DNA of 64,000 bases, taken from Maricaulis salignorans. Lineage in GTDB: Bacteria; Pseudomonadota; Alphaproteobacteria; Caulobacterales; Maricaulaceae. Positions 1 to 8,797 of this stretch are shown in pieces (position 1 is the stretch's first letter; the number at the start of each line of letters is the position of its first letter). A program made the translations under genes and the position numbers. The DNA lies in NCBI RefSeq assembly GCF_900103475.1, contig NZ_FNHG01000002.1, positions 62,001 through 126,000 on the forward strand, in the 5' to 3' direction. The notes under the pieces are model-generated. The model did no database searches. It was not told the DNA's origin and saw only the letters and a list, made by a program, of their open reading frames with translations.

Positions 1-1317
1 GCAGGCACATGGATTGATGAAGGTCACGCGCCCGTCCCGGTCGATACCATACATGCCTTCAGCCACCGTCATCAGAATACGGCGAAATCTCTGTGTCGTT
101 TCCTGCGTCTGCCGCGCACGATGCCGGCTGATCGTGCGATGGGTATTGAACAGAATGGCGATGAGGATGAAGCAGAGCGCCATCGCCACGGCGAAGACGC
201 GCAGCACAGCGCGTGCCCGATTGACGCCGGCCAGGGCCTCGCCCAGCTCGATCTCGGTGATCGCACCAATTTCACGCGCCGGATCCCAGGCCCAGGCCCC
301 CATGACCTGTATCCCCCGCGCATCGCGATACCCGATCAGGTCCGAGCCGCGATTGCCGGCCGTCACAGCCTGCGCCGCCGCTGTCAGGGGCCAGGTCGCA
401 TAGGGCGTGGCGGGAGCGTCGCCATTGGTCACATTCGTGCCGGGATCGCGAATTTCCAGATGCAGCATTGACGGATGCCCCTGCGCCAGCAGGCCAGCGG
501 TCCGGAATTCCGGCGCGTAACGGGTTTCCGTCAGCAGGCGCCCACTGCGATCAACCGCATAGGTTTCGCCCGACAGGCCGGTCCGTCCGACCCGGAAGGT
601 CGAGGAATATTCGGCCAGCGGATCAATGCGCAGGGCGAAATAGCCCCGCACGACCGTGCCCGACAGGATGGGCGCAATGGCATACATCGCCATTTCTTCA
701 TCCAGCCCCGTCCAGCCTGGATCACCATCCAGCGCCGGGACATCGACAATTTGCGGCCGGGTCAGGATGGAACGGCCCGCCCGCAGCCGATTGGTATCAA
801 CGAGGCTGAGTATCGGTGAGGGCTGGCCAAGGTCGGAATTGCGCACCGAGGCCAGGTTCACACCATTGGCACCGAGCACGTAGAAGCCCCGATAGCCATA
901 TTCGGTCAGCCATGGTCCCAGCGTCGTGCGCAATCTGGCCTGGGCCGGTGCCGCAGCGATCGATGACAATTCGGGGGTGTTGAGCAAGTCCTCAAGCGAT
1001 TGCTGGACCAGATCACTGCCCGCCCAGACGGCTGCGTTACGCTCCTGGTGGACGGCCCATTCCTCAAAGCGCTGCATTGTGCTCGCCAGCACTGAATTCA
1101 GGGTCGCAGCATTGGTCTCGCGCGCAGAAGCCACGAGTGCACGGTCGCCCGCCATCACCGCCAGGAAAACAATCAGGATGAAGCTCAGCGCCAGGATCCC
1201 TGGCAGAATGAGACCGAACCAGCCATCGGCCTCGACCGCGCGCTGCCAAGGGGACACCGGCTCTTGCGGGCCGGTTGCCGGTTCGACTGGCGGGTTCGCC
1301 TCGGCATTGTCTTTCAT
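1..1317 (-). CDS. Membrane-bound PAS sensor protein, partial (C-terminus beyond left edge)
   Basis: The minus-strand frame stays open from an ATG at 1317 to the window edge (439 codons, no stop). The protein starts with a hydrophilic stretch, then a membrane segment near residues 35-55. A periplasmic domain of about 260 residues follows and looks like a Cache-type ligand-binding region. A second membrane segment (AMALCFILIAILF) comes next, and a PAS domain begins just before the edge (RRILMTVAEGMYGIDRDG, then FINP). This layout is usual for sensor histidine kinases, diguanylate cyclases or phosphodiesterases; the output domain lies outside the window, so the class is open. The ribosome-binding site is weak, so a start further upstream is possible. 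Signal sensing at the inner membrane is inferred. Confidence 0.85.
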   Translation of the reverse strand, partial: MKDNAEANPPVEPATGPQEPVSPWQRAVEADGWFGLILPGILALSFILIVFLAVMAGDRALVASARETNAATLNSVLASTMQRFEEWAVHQERNAAVWAGSDLVQQSLEDLLNTPELSSIAAAPAQARLRTTLGPWLTEYGYRGFYVLGANGVNLASVRNSDLGQPSPILSLVDTNRLRAGRSILTRPQIVDVPALDGDPGWTGLDEEMAMYAIAPILSGTVVRGYFALRIDPLAEYSSTFRVGRTGLSGETYAVDRSGRLLTETRYAPEFRTAGLLAQGHPSMLHLEIRDPGTNVTNGDAPATPYATWPLTAAAQAVTAGNRGSDLIGYRDARGIQVMGAWAWDPAREIGAITEIELGEALAGVNRARAVLRVFAVAMALCFILIAILFNTHRTISRHRARQTQETTQRFRRILMTVAEGMYGIDRDGRVTFINPCAC

Positions 1318-1428
1318 TCGAATCGACCCCGGCCCTGCGAGCTTGGCTGCATCCTGCGAAAACAGTCCCCGGACCGCCACACAATTATCAAGACTAGCTG
1401 ATTTTCACCATCAGCGCGCAAATTACAC

Positions 1429-1920
1429 TCACCAATGCGGAATGCGCGCAGCGCCCTGATATATCTCCGCTATCCGCCGTTGCGTTCCGGCCGCAGTCCC
1501 GGCCGGCAAGTCCGCCGGGGAGAACCAGTCCACACATTCGATCTCGCCCTGGCTTTGCGATTCGCAATCCACCCAGCCGCGAGCCCTGTAGAGCAGGACG
1601 TGATCGCCGCGGAACGCCGTGTGATTCGCGAATATCCCGAGCAATTCCGGCGCGTCTGTCAGGCGGACACCGGCCTCCTCGGCCAGTTCGCGGCCCACGG
1701 CATCGATCGCGGTTTCGCCGACTTCAACGCCGCCGCCGGGCAGATGCCAGCCATTGATATAGGTATGACGGACCAGGGCGATGCGACCATCCGGCCGCTC
1801 CGCGACCGCGCGCACCCCCAGCGTTGCGCCGCGCGTCAGGCGCCAGCAGGCCTGCATGAAAGGGCGCGCAAAGGGCTCGATATGGGCTCGCCACCTCATA
1901 CCGAAACCGGCGCTGGCCAC
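1429..1920 (-). CDS. Nudix hydrolase
   Basis: This 163-residue protein carries a full Nudix box: G63, E69, then R77-E78 and E81-E82 with GV at 84-85, spaced as G-x5-E-x7-RE-x2-EE-x-GU. Nudix enzymes cleave nucleoside diphosphates linked to another group and need a divalent metal held by the box glutamates. The substrate cannot be told from the sequence. Residues 45-60 (alternating strand, then GWHLPGGG) are the usual lead-in to the box. A second ATG at 1899 (MRWRAHIEPF) is an equally plausible start, since neither has a clear ribosome-binding site. The gene stands alone, in the same direction as the sensor gene beyond it. Confidence 0.9.
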   Translation of the reverse strand: MASAGFGMRWRAHIEPFARPFMQACWRLTRGATLGVRAVAERPDGRIALVRHTYINGWHLPGGGVEVGETAIDAVGRELAEEAGVRLTDAPELLGIFANHTAFRGDHVLLYRARGWVDCESQSQGEIECVDWFSPADLPAGTAAGTQRRIAEIYQGAARIPHW

Positions 1921-1977
1921 TCAGGCAGCGGCGCGCTATGTACGGTCATTGCCCATGCTTTTCCGGAGACGTTTTCC

Positions 1978-2058
1978 ATGTATGCCCTGATCGCTGTTGG
2001 CCTCGTTGTGGCCGTTTTCGCCCTCCTCAATCTTATCGAATATCGCCGCCTCGACTAA
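1978..2058 (+). CDS. Putative 26-residue single-pass membrane peptide
   Basis: A short frame begins at ATG 1978, nine bases after a GGAG ribosome-binding site (1965-1968), and stops with TAA at 2056-2058. It encodes MYALIAVGLVVAVFALLNLI followed by EYRRLD. That is one hydrophobic helix of about 20 residues with a short charged tail, the usual shape of bacterial small membrane proteins. It lies 28 bases upstream of the antiporter gene on the same strand, so it may be the first cistron of that transcript. No function is assigned. The good ribosome-binding site and clean helix argue for translation, but 26 codons could arise by chance. Confidence 0.5.
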   Translation: MYALIAVGLVVAVFALLNLIEYRRLD

Positions 2059-2086
2059 GTCCTGATCCGCAGCGCCCGGTAAATTC

Positions 2087-3073
2087 ATGCACGCTATCCA
2101 ATACGTCCCGCTGATCCTGGCCGGAATCGTCCTCCTGTTGTTCGGGGGCGACTTCCTCGTCCGCGGTGGCGCCGCGCTGGCACGCCTCTGGCGTCTGCCG
2201 AATTTGCTGGTCGGCCTGACCATTGTCGCCTTCGGTACGTCTGCACCGGAGCTGGTTGTCAGCGTGCAATCGGCCCTGACGGGCGCGCCCGGCCTGGCGG
2301 TCGGCAATATCGTTGGCTCCAATATCGCCAACTTCCTGCTGGTGCTGGGCCTGCCGGCCCTGTTCGGCACAATTCACACCACCACACCCGGCCTGCGCCG
2401 GAACGCGATTTTCGCGCTCCTGGCGGCAGCCGCCCTGATCGTCGTCGCCTGGGACCGTCAGATTACGCTGACGGAAGGCTGGATCCTGCTCGCGGCGATT
2501 GTCGGCTATGTCTCCCTGCTCGGACTTCAGGCCCGCAAGGCGACGGATGACCCGACTCTCGCCGAGCTGACCGATATCGAACATATGGACGGGCTGCCCA
2601 AAACCCTGCCCTCCATCCTTCTCGCCCTGGCCGGCGGTCTGATCGCCCTGCCGGTTGGCGCCCAGATGATTGTGACGGGCGGTATCGCTGCGGCACAGGA
2701 TCTCCATGTCGAGCCGGCCCTGATCGGACTGACCGCTGTTGCCCTGGGCACATCATTGCCGGAGCTGGCCACAGTCGTCATGGCCTCGGTTCGCCGTCAG
2801 GCCGACCTGGCGATCGGCAATGTCCTCGGCTCGAATATCTTCAACGTATTCGCCGTCGGCGGCGCGACCGGCCTGGCCGCTGGCCTGACTGGCACGCCAC
2901 TGCGAATTTCCGAGAGCTTCTTTGTGCTCGACTTCTGGGTCATGCTGGGCGCCAGCGTCCTGATCGCCGTCATCGTACTAGTGAAACGCCCGATCACGCG
3001 CGTCCTCGGCACCCTGCTCTTCGCCGGCTATATCGGCTATATCGCCGTTCTCGCCCGATCCGCCATGGGCTGA
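2087..3073 (+). CDS. Calcium/sodium antiporter, CaCA family (YrbG-like)
   Basis: This 328-residue inner-membrane protein has about ten hydrophobic helices and the two inverted alpha repeats of the Ca2+/cation antiporter family. The first repeat carries GTSAPE at about residues 50-55 with GNIVGSNIAN at about 73-82. The second carries GTSLPE near residue 221 with GNVLGSNIFN after it. In this family the acidic residues of the two repeats form the ion-binding site, and Na+ or H+ entry drives Ca2+ export. The length matches the YrbG group. The gene is convergent with the serine hydrolase gene and may be co-transcribed with the small membrane peptide upstream. Transported ions are inferred from the family. 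Confidence 0.93.
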   Translation: MHAIQYVPLILAGIVLLLFGGDFLVRGGAALARLWRLPNLLVGLTIVAFGTSAPELVVSVQSALTGAPGLAVGNIVGSNIANFLLVLGLPALFGTIHTTTPGLRRNAIFALLAAAALIVVAWDRQITLTEGWILLAAIVGYVSLLGLQARKATDDPTLAELTDIEHMDGLPKTLPSILLALAGGLIALPVGAQMIVTGGIAAAQDLHVEPALIGLTAVALGTSLPELATVVMASVRRQADLAIGNVLGSNIFNVFAVGGATGLAAGLTGTPLRISESFFVLDFWVMLGASVLIAVIVLVKRPITRVLGTLLFAGYIGYIAVLARSAMG

Positions 3074-3092
3074 TGCCCGGCGGATTGACCCG

Positions 3093-4154
3093 TCAGGGCG
3101 TGACCGCCTGCGGCACCAGCAAATGCTCGATGAAACGCCGGTCTGACCAGGCCCGGCTGCGCGTCGCCGGGTCCTGATCGACACCGCGCGTCATGCGCAC
3201 GACCACCAGATCCAGCTCCGGAAACAGGTAGAGCCGCTGCCCGCCGGCACCCGCGGCGACATGGAGTTCGGGAAAGTCTTCGCCCGCCTCCAGCGTGTCG
3301 AGAAAACGCCCGACCCCGCGCGAGCCGCGATACCCGGCGTGCCGCGGATGCGGCAACCACCAGCCCAGACCATAGGCCGGATTGGCACCTGAAGGCTCGA
3401 ACAGGGCGGCCAGCGTCGCCGGATCGACCCGCGCGCGGACGCCCGCATCGCTATCATGCAACACGAAATGGCCAAAGCGCGCCCAGTCGCGCGGGGAGAT
3501 GGATGCCCCCTCGGACAAGACCGGCATGCCATCAAGACTGGCCCAGTTGCGCACATCGATCCCGAGCGGCGCCAGCACGCGGCGCCCGAGATAATGCGCC
3601 GGCGTTGCATCGAGCCCCGCGGCGGCCAGCTTGCGCCGCAAGAGCTCCCCGAACGCCTGGAAATGCCGCGGACCATAGGCGAAAGCCTCGCCCGGGCGGG
3701 TCCGGGCCCGCGTCCGGATCGCCGCCTGATAACCGGGCAAGCGACTGGATTCGCGTGGCAGCGCCAGCCCGCTGCTCTGGTTCAGCAATTGACGAATGGT
3801 AATCGCGGCGCGTGCCGGATCATCCTGCCATTCGGTCAGCGTGTCGGCCGCGCGCTCGTCCAGCGAGAGCAGACCGTCCTGCACCGCCGCTGCGGCCATG
3901 ACGCCGGCGAAGCTCTTGACGCCGCTGGCGATCTCCCAGACCTCGTCGGGCTCGATCCCGTCGGCATAGCGTTCGCACACGATATCGCCGGCATGCACCA
4001 CGATGACCGCAATGCCGCGCGCCTGGCGGCTGTAGGCGTCGGCGCCGTCGCAGGCGAGCGCATAGACCGGGGCAATGGCCTGCGCCCCGGCGCTCGCCGG
4101 ACCGGCCATCGCCAACACCATCGTCATAGCAAGGCCCGACATCCACGCCTTCAT
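3093..4154 (-). CDS. Secreted serine hydrolase, beta-lactamase/class C-like fold
   Basis: The protein (353 residues from ATG 4154) opens with a signal peptide (MKAWMSGLAMTMVLAMAGPASA). It then carries the SxxK nucleophile motif SGVK at residues 77-80, and downstream QSSGLALP and a YGPRHFQAFGELL segment holding the second-motif tyrosine. This is the layout of serine hydrolases related to class C beta-lactamases and esterases such as EstB. The real substrate is unknown, and nothing shows that it breaks down antibiotics. I chose 4154 because an AGGGCAGGG ribosome-binding site sits just before it; ATG 4166 also lies in frame, and the frame stays open to 4238. The product is probably periplasmic. 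Confidence 0.87.
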   Translation of the reverse strand: MKAWMSGLAMTMVLAMAGPASAGAQAIAPVYALACDGADAYSRQARGIAVIVVHAGDIVCERYADGIEPDEVWEIASGVKSFAGVMAAAAVQDGLLSLDERAADTLTEWQDDPARAAITIRQLLNQSSGLALPRESSRLPGYQAAIRTRARTRPGEAFAYGPRHFQAFGELLRRKLAAAGLDATPAHYLGRRVLAPLGIDVRNWASLDGMPVLSEGASISPRDWARFGHFVLHDSDAGVRARVDPATLAALFEPSGANPAYGLGWWLPHPRHAGYRGSRGVGRFLDTLEAGEDFPELHVAAGAGGQRLYLFPELDLVVVRMTRGVDQDPATRSRAWSDRRFIEHLLVPQAVTP

Positions 4155-4247
4155 CCCTGCCCTCATCACCCTCGCGCCGGGCCCGAGCGCCGCAGCCCGC
4201 ACAGTGAAGCACTGCCCGGGCCAGGGCGGAAATCGCAAAACACTGCC

Positions 4248-4263
4248 CTCACACAGATGTGAG
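4248..4263. repeat. Perfect inverted repeat CTCACA-N4-TGTGAG
   Basis: A perfect 6-base inverted repeat with a 4-base spacer lies between the divergent serine hydrolase and folB genes, about 94 bases upstream of the hydrolase start at 4154. A similar repeat sits at 4343-4359, and the two share the half-site CTCAC. A paired operator is possible. The half-sites face the opposite way to a CRP site. Confidence 0.4.
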
Positions 4264-4342
4264 CGAAGCCCCGCATCGCGCCGGCCGTCTCGACGCCTGC
4301 GCGGGCCTGCTTGATCGCAGGCCTGTCATGACCTATCCAACC

Positions 4343-4359
4343 GCTCACCTTTTGTGAGC
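4343..4359. repeat. Perfect inverted repeat GCTCAC-N5-GTGAGC just upstream of folB
   Basis: The arms are six bases with a five-base spacer, ending 10 bases before the folB ATG. The position overlaps where the folB ribosome-binding site would be, so as RNA it could be a small hairpin near the start. As DNA it could be an operator related to the copy at 4248-4263. Confidence 0.4.
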
Positions 4360-4369
4360 TAGGCACTGC

Positions 4370-4714
4370 ATGTCCATGATCGAAATCGAAGTCGTCGGCC
4401 TGCAGATGGATGCTGCCCTGGGCATCCACAGCTTCGAACTCGACAGTCGCCAGACCATACTGATCGACGTCAAAATCCAGCTTTCCGGCATGCCGCAGCA
4501 GGATTCGATCCACGAGACCGCCAGCTATGACGACATCGCCGACACGGTCCGCCGGGTGATCGATGCCCGCCACTATAATCTGGCTGAAACGCTTTGCGTG
4601 ACGATTGCCGAGGCGCTGAAGGCGCTGCAGCATGTGCACGAAGTCACCGTTGCGGTGACCAAATCACCGCGGACCGTGGCCTGCAAATCCGTGGTTGCCC
4701 GGGTCACGCTCTAG
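4370..4714 (+). CDS. folB: Dihydroneopterin aldolase family protein
   Basis: The 114-residue product has the size and pattern of the FolB/tunnelling-fold family: the start IEIEVVGLQMDAALGIHSFE, a strand ending ILIDVKIQL, a conserved TASYDDIADTVR segment, and HYNLAETLCVTIAEAL, where the ET pair carries the active-site glutamate. FolB converts dihydroneopterin (and epimerises its stereoisomer) on the way to folate, in the cytoplasm. The gene faces a pteridine-reductase-like gene only two bases away (stop 4714 against stop 4717), which supports a pterin role for both. The nearby enzyme FolX (dihydroneopterin triphosphate epimerase) has the same fold and cannot be excluded. Confidence 0.85.
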   Translation: MSMIEIEVVGLQMDAALGIHSFELDSRQTILIDVKIQLSGMPQQDSIHETASYDDIADTVRRVIDARHYNLAETLCVTIAEALKALQHVHEVTVAVTKSPRTVACKSVVARVTL

Positions 4715-4716
4715 CC

Positions 4717-5460
4717 TCACGGCTCGATCGAGACGTCCCGGATGCGGCGCATCAAATGCTCGCCGCCATCAATCGTCAGCGTCTCGCCGGTCATTGACGG
4801 CGTCGCGACAATGAAGCGAACCGCGCGCACAATATCATCCGGCGTCGAACCGCCCTGCATCGGATTGGTCTGGTGAGCCCGCTGGAACTCCGCCTCGCTC
4901 TGCCCGCCCGACGGCAGGGTCAGCCCCGGTGCGATACCATTGACGCGGACCCGCGGCGCCAGCGCCATCGCCATGGTCGTGGTGGCGCTGAGCAGGGCGT
5001 GCTTGGCCAGCGTGTAGGAGAAGAAATCCGGATTGAGATTGAAAAGCTTCTGGTCAAGCAGATTGATGACACAGCCTGACGCGCGGCTTTCATGGGGCTG
5101 CGCCATCGCCGAGGCGAGCAGGACCGGCGCCATCAGATTGACCCGCAGGGCGTGTTCAAGCGCTGCGGCCTCGACAGTCTCGGGACGGTCCTGCTCAAAT
5201 ACCGATGCCGAATTGACCAGCAGGTCGAGCCGGCCCAGACCGTCAGCGAAGCGTTTGACACCGGCGCTGTCGGCGAGATCAAACTGCACCGTGCTCGCCG
5301 AACCACCGGCTTCACGGATCACCGCTTCAATCGCACGCGCCTGCGTGCCCGAACTGTTATAGTGGATGATGACGTGCCAGCCATCCTCGGCCAGGGCGCA
5401 CGCTATTTTGGCACCCAGGCGCTTGCCGCCACCAGTAACGAGCGCGATCTTGTCAGACAT
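4717..5460 (-). CDS. SDR-family pteridine reductase-like protein (FolM/PTR1 type)
   Basis: This 247-residue short-chain dehydrogenase has the cofactor loop TGGGKRLG (residues 10-16 region), NSAS at 83-86 and the YxxxK pair Y149/K153. Where most SDRs have the catalytic serine there is an aspartate, D136 in NLLDQK. Asp-Tyr-Lys together with the Arg of the glycine loop is the pattern of PTR1 and E. coli FolM, which reduce dihydropterins such as dihydromonapterin with NADPH. The convergent folB gene strengthens the pterin assignment. I start at ATG 5460, which has a GAGG ribosome-binding site, rather than a non-ATG start further out. Its start codon overlaps that of uvrC on the other strand (shared CATG). 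Confidence 0.82.
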   Translation of the reverse strand: MSDKIALVTGGGKRLGAKIACALAEDGWHVIIHYNSSGTQARAIEAVIREAGGSASTVQFDLADSAGVKRFADGLGRLDLLVNSASVFEQDRPETVEAAALEHALRVNLMAPVLLASAMAQPHESRASGCVINLLDQKLFNLNPDFFSYTLAKHALLSATTTMAMALAPRVRVNGIAPGLTLPSGGQSEAEFQRAHQTNPMQGGSTPDDIVRAVRFIVATPSMTGETLTIDGGEHLMRRIRDVSIEP

Positions 5461-7405
5461 GCCAGCCTCTAAAAAAACCATGGGCCCTGAAGAAACGTCC
5501 GGCCCGGAAACACCTACCGGGCCTCAAACGCCGACGGTGGCGATAGATGGCCCGTCTGCGCCGCCAGCGCAATCACGCAGCGGTCCCCAAATCATTGCCG
5601 ACTATGTCAAACACCTGCCGTCAAAGCCCGGTGTTTATCGCATGTTCGCCGAGGATGGCACGGTCCTCTATGTCGGCAAGGCGCGCAATCTGAAGAATCG
5701 CGTCAGCAATTATGCCAATGGGCGCGGCCATTCCAACCGCATCGCCCTGATGATTTCGCTGACGCGGACGATGGAATTCGTCGTCACCGAGACCGAGACC
5801 GAAGCCCTGCTGCTCGAGGCCAATCTGATCAAGCGGCTGAAGCCGCGCTATAATGTGCTGCTGCGCGACGACAAGAGCTTTCCCTATATCCTGATCCGGC
5901 GCGATCATGCCGCACCGCAATTGCTCAAGCATCGCGGCGCCCACAAGGCGAAGGGTGATTATTTCGGCCCCTTTGCCTCGGTCGGAGCCGTCAACCAGAC
6001 GCTCAACACCCTGCAAAAGGCCTTCCTGGTCCGCACCTGTTCCGACAGTGTCTATGAGGGGCGCACCCGGCCGTGCATGCTGCACCAGATCAAGCGCTGC
6101 GCCGCACCCTGCGTCGATCTGATCGCGCCGGACGCCTATGCCGAACTCGTGTCCCAGGCGACGGATTTTTTGCGTGGCAAGTCCAATGCCCTGCGCGAAA
6201 GCCTGCAGGGGCGCATGGCGGAAGCCTCCGATGCGATGGACTTTGAAAGCGCGGCGCGTCTGCGCGACCGGATCCGGGCGATTGCTGCCGTCACAACCGA
6301 TCAGGGCATCAATCCTGAAGGCGTCGAGGAAGCCGATGTCATCGCCGTCGCCCAGGATGGTGGCCGCTCCTGCGTCCAGGTCTTCTTCTTCCGGGCCGGC
6401 CAGAACTGGGGCAATCAATCCTTCTTCCCGCGCCATGACAGCGAGGTCGAGACACCCGAAGTGCTCGCCGCCTTCATTGCGCAATTCTACGACAACAAGC
6501 CGCCGCCAGCCCTGATCCTGATGTCCCATGATGTCGAGGATGCCGACCTGCTCGGCGAGGCGCTGAGCCTGAAGGCCGACCGCAAGGTCACGCTTCACCG
6601 TCCCAGCCGCGGCGAGAAGCGCAAGCTGGTCGAGCGCACCGCCGCCAATGCGCGCGAGGCGCTGGCGCGCAAGCTCTCCGAGAGCGCCTCCCAAGCCCAT
6701 TTGCTCAAAGGCGTGCAACGCGTCTTCAATCTCGAGACCCTGCCGCAGCGGATCGAGGTCTATGACAATTCCCACATCCAGGGCACGAATGCGCTCGGCG
6801 CGATGATTGTCGCGGGGCCGGAAGGCTTCGAGAAGAACCATTATCGCCGTTTCAACATGACCGGAGCGGACGCCGCCACCGATGATGATTTCGCGATGAT
6901 GGCGGCAATGCTGCGGCGGCGTTTCTCGCGCCTGCTGAAAGAGCGCGAGGATGGCGCCCCCGTGCCCGATCTGATCCTGATTGATGGCGGCGCCGGGCAA
7001 TTATCCAGGGTGATGGGCGTGGTCGAGGAGCTGGGCATTACCGGCATCTGTATCGCCGCGATCGCCAAGGGCCCCGAGCGCGATGCCGGCCGCGAAGCCT
7101 TCTACCTGCCCGGCAAACCGCCCTTCAAATTGCCACAGAAGGACCCGGTGCTGTATTACCTGCAAAGATTGCGCGATGAGGCGCACCGGTTTGCGATTGG
7201 CGGTCATCGGGCCAAGCGCAAGAAACAGATGGCGGATAATCCGCTCGATGACGTGCCGGGCATTGGTCCGTCGCGCAAGAAAGCCCTGCTGGCGCATTTC
7301 GGCTCGGCGAAATCAGTCCGCAATGCCGCTCTGGCCGATCTGGAAGCGGTGGACGGCGTCTCCAAAGCGATGGCCAAGACCATCCATGACTGGTTCCAGA
7401 GGTAG
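5459..7405 (+). CDS. uvrC: UvrABC excinuclease subunit C
   Basis: UvrC makes both incisions in nucleotide excision repair after UvrAB finds a lesion. The order of domains is complete. A GIY-YIG nuclease begins near residue 58 (KPGVYRMF, then [14 protein letters not shown]). Next are a cysteine-bearing linker ([15 protein letters not shown]), a UVR motif that binds UvrB ([11 protein letters not shown]), the RNase H-like second nuclease ([20 protein letters not shown]) and C-terminal helix-hairpin-helix repeats ([19 protein letters not shown]). From ATG 5459 the protein has 648 residues with a proline/threonine-rich head of about 45 residues. ATG 5480 is a second candidate start, and neither has a good ribosome-binding site. 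pgsA follows three bases after the stop. Confidence 0.95.
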   Translation: MPASKKTMGPEETSGPETPTGPQTPTVAIDGPSAPPAQSRSGPQIIADYVKHLPSKPGVYRMFAEDGTVLYVGKARNLKNRVSNYANGRGHSNRIALMISLTRTMEFVVTETETEALLLEANLIKRLKPRYNVLLRDDKSFPYILIRRDHAAPQLLKHRGAHKAKGDYFGPFASVGAVNQTLNTLQKAFLVRTCSDSVYEGRTRPCMLHQIKRCAAPCVDLIAPDAYAELVSQATDFLRGKSNALRESLQGRMAEASDAMDFESAARLRDRIRAIAAVTTDQGINPEGVEEADVIAVAQDGGRSCVQVFFFRAGQNWGNQSFFPRHDSEVETPEVLAAFIAQFYDNKPPPALILMSHDVEDADLLGEALSLKADRKVTLHRPSRGEKRKLVERTAANAREALARKLSESASQAHLLKGVQRVFNLETLPQRIEVYDNSHIQGTNALGAMIVAGPEGFEKNHYRRFNMTGADAATDDDFAMMAAMLRRRFSRLLKEREDGAPVPDLILIDGGAGQLSRVMGVVEELGITGICIAAIAKGPERDAGREAFYLPGKPPFKLPQKDPVLYYLQRLRDEAHRFAIGGHRAKRKKQMADNPLDDVPGIGPSRKKALLAHFGSAKSVRNAALADLEAVDGVSKAMAKTIHDWFQR

Positions 7406-7408
7406 ATC

Positions 7409-8008
7409 ATGCACCGGCAAATCCCGAATATTCTGACCATCCTGCGCATTCTTCTGGCGCTGGGCGGCGCGGCGGCCCTGTGGACCTCCTATCAATGGTC
7501 CCAGACCGGCCTGGTGCCGCTCTGGCTCGGCGAGCCGGTCCTGGCCGCGCGCTCTCTGGCGATGTTCGCCGTGATTGCCTTTGTCGTCGCGGCGGCGACC
7601 GACTGGCTCGATGGCTGGCTCGCCCGCCGCTGGGATGCCGGATCGGTCCTCGGCGAAATCCTCGACCCGATCGCCGACAAACTCCTCGTGAATGCCTATC
7701 TCATTGTTTACATGCTGATCCTGGGCACACCGATTGATATCGCCGTACCGGTCTTCGCCCTGGTCGCCCGCGATGCTGCGATGACTGCCGCCCGCCTTCT
7801 GCCCGGCGCGCCCGGCAGCACAGCGCTGGCCGTCTCGCCCGCCGCCAAGCTGAAAACCGCCCTCGCCATGATCGTTGCCGGCTTCCCGCTGATCGCCCAG
7901 CCACTGGGCTGGACCAGCCATGACATCCTTTTGCTGGCCTGGATCGGCGCCCTCTGGGTCACCGCCGCGCTGAGCCTGCTGACGGCGTGGAATTATTTTC
8001 GCAAATAA
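7409..8008 (+). CDS. pgsA: CDP-diacylglycerol--glycerol-3-phosphate 3-phosphatidyltransferase
   Basis: PgsA makes phosphatidylglycerophosphate from CDP-diacylglycerol and glycerol 3-phosphate, the committed step to phosphatidylglycerol and cardiolipin, in the inner membrane. The 199-residue protein carries the complete CDP-alcohol phosphotransferase signature: D68-G69, A72-R73, G82, D86 and D90, spaced DG-x2-AR-x8-G-x3-D-x3-D. Several hydrophobic helices surround it. Other family members (PssA, CLS) share the motif, but the size and the place directly after uvrC, a common proteobacterial pairing, favour PgsA. Three bases separate it from uvrC, so the two are probably co-transcribed. Confidence 0.93.
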   Translation: MHRQIPNILTILRILLALGGAAALWTSYQWSQTGLVPLWLGEPVLAARSLAMFAVIAFVVAAATDWLDGWLARRWDAGSVLGEILDPIADKLLVNAYLIVYMLILGTPIDIAVPVFALVARDAAMTAARLLPGAPGSTALAVSPAAKLKTALAMIVAGFPLIAQPLGWTSHDILLLAWIGALWVTAALSLLTAWNYFRK

Positions 8009-8088
8009 GACGCGTCCCGGATGCGGGCCACACCTTGAGCAAGTGGCGCGCGCGGGTCATGTTGGCGTGATCGGTTTTTGGAGATGGC

Positions 8089-8790
8089 ATGGTCGAGAGC
8101 GCGGGTGATGAAGCCCACATCCTGGTGGTCGATGATGACGACCGGATCCGGGCCCTGCTGAAACGTTTCCTGCAGGGGCGCGGCTTTCGCGTCTCGACGG
8201 CTCCCAATGCCGCCAAGGCCCTCTCGACGCTCAACTCGCTCAGCTTTGATCTGCTCATCCTTGATGTGATGATGCCGGGCATGAACGGGTTCGAGCTGAC
8301 GACGGCCATCCGCAAACATGCCGAAACCCCGATCATCCTTTTGACCGCGCGCGGCGATGCGGAGGACCGCATCAAGGGCCTCAGCCTCGGCGCCGATGAT
8401 TATCTGCCCAAACCCTTTGAGCCGGAAGAACTGGCCCTGCGCATCCATGCCATTCTGCGCCGGGCACGCCCGGCCGCGGCGGCGATCCAGCGCGTCAGTT
8501 TCGGCGATTGGGAATTTGATATCGAACGCGAAATGCTGCAGCGGGCCGGCGTGCCCGTGCGCCTGACCGGCGGCGAAGCAGCGCTGCTCGCCGCCCTCGC
8601 CTCCATGCCCGGCCAGGTCGTCTCGCGCCTGACCCTGTCGGACCATACCGGGGGCGGCGAACGCGCCGTCGATGTCCAGGTCACCCGCCTGCGCCGCAAG
8701 ATCGAAACCGACCCCAGGGAACCCATGCATCTCCAGACGGTGCGCGGCGAGGGCTACAAGCTCGCGGCCGACCCGGTCTTCGGACCGTGA
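8089..8790 (+). CDS. OmpR-family response regulator
   Basis: The 233-residue protein has an N-terminal receiver domain with the acidic pocket DDDD near residues 15-18, phospho-acceptor D59 (LLILDVMMPG), T87 and K108 (LPKPF). A winged-helix DNA-binding domain of OmpR/PhoB type fills the C-terminal half (VDVQVTRLRRKIE, then VRGEGYKL). It should be phosphorylated by the kinase encoded seven bases downstream. The recognition-helix region (VSRLTLSD) is shorter than in most relatives. A GGAG ribosome-binding site lies before ATG 8089. Homologues in other alphaproteobacteria carry names such as PetR or OmpR, but the target genes are not evident here. Confidence 0.92.
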   Translation: MVESAGDEAHILVVDDDDRIRALLKRFLQGRGFRVSTAPNAAKALSTLNSLSFDLLILDVMMPGMNGFELTTAIRKHAETPIILLTARGDAEDRIKGLSLGADDYLPKPFEPEELALRIHAILRRARPAAAAIQRVSFGDWEFDIEREMLQRAGVPVRLTGGEAALLAALASMPGQVVSRLTLSDHTGGGERAVDVQVTRLRRKIETDPREPMHLQTVRGEGYKLAADPVFGP

Positions 8791-8797
8791 GCGGGCC

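Noticed and set aside
3093-4154. An antibiotic resistance beta-lactamase
   Set aside because: The SxxK fold is shared by many esterases and peptidases; nothing specific to antibiotic hydrolysis is seen.
4248-4263. A CRP-type binding site
   Set aside because: CRP half-sites read TGTGA then TCACA; here the order is reversed.
5621-7000. A 459-residue minus-strand frame inside uvrC
   Set aside because: Antisense shadow of a complete uvrC; GC-rich codons create long reverse frames.
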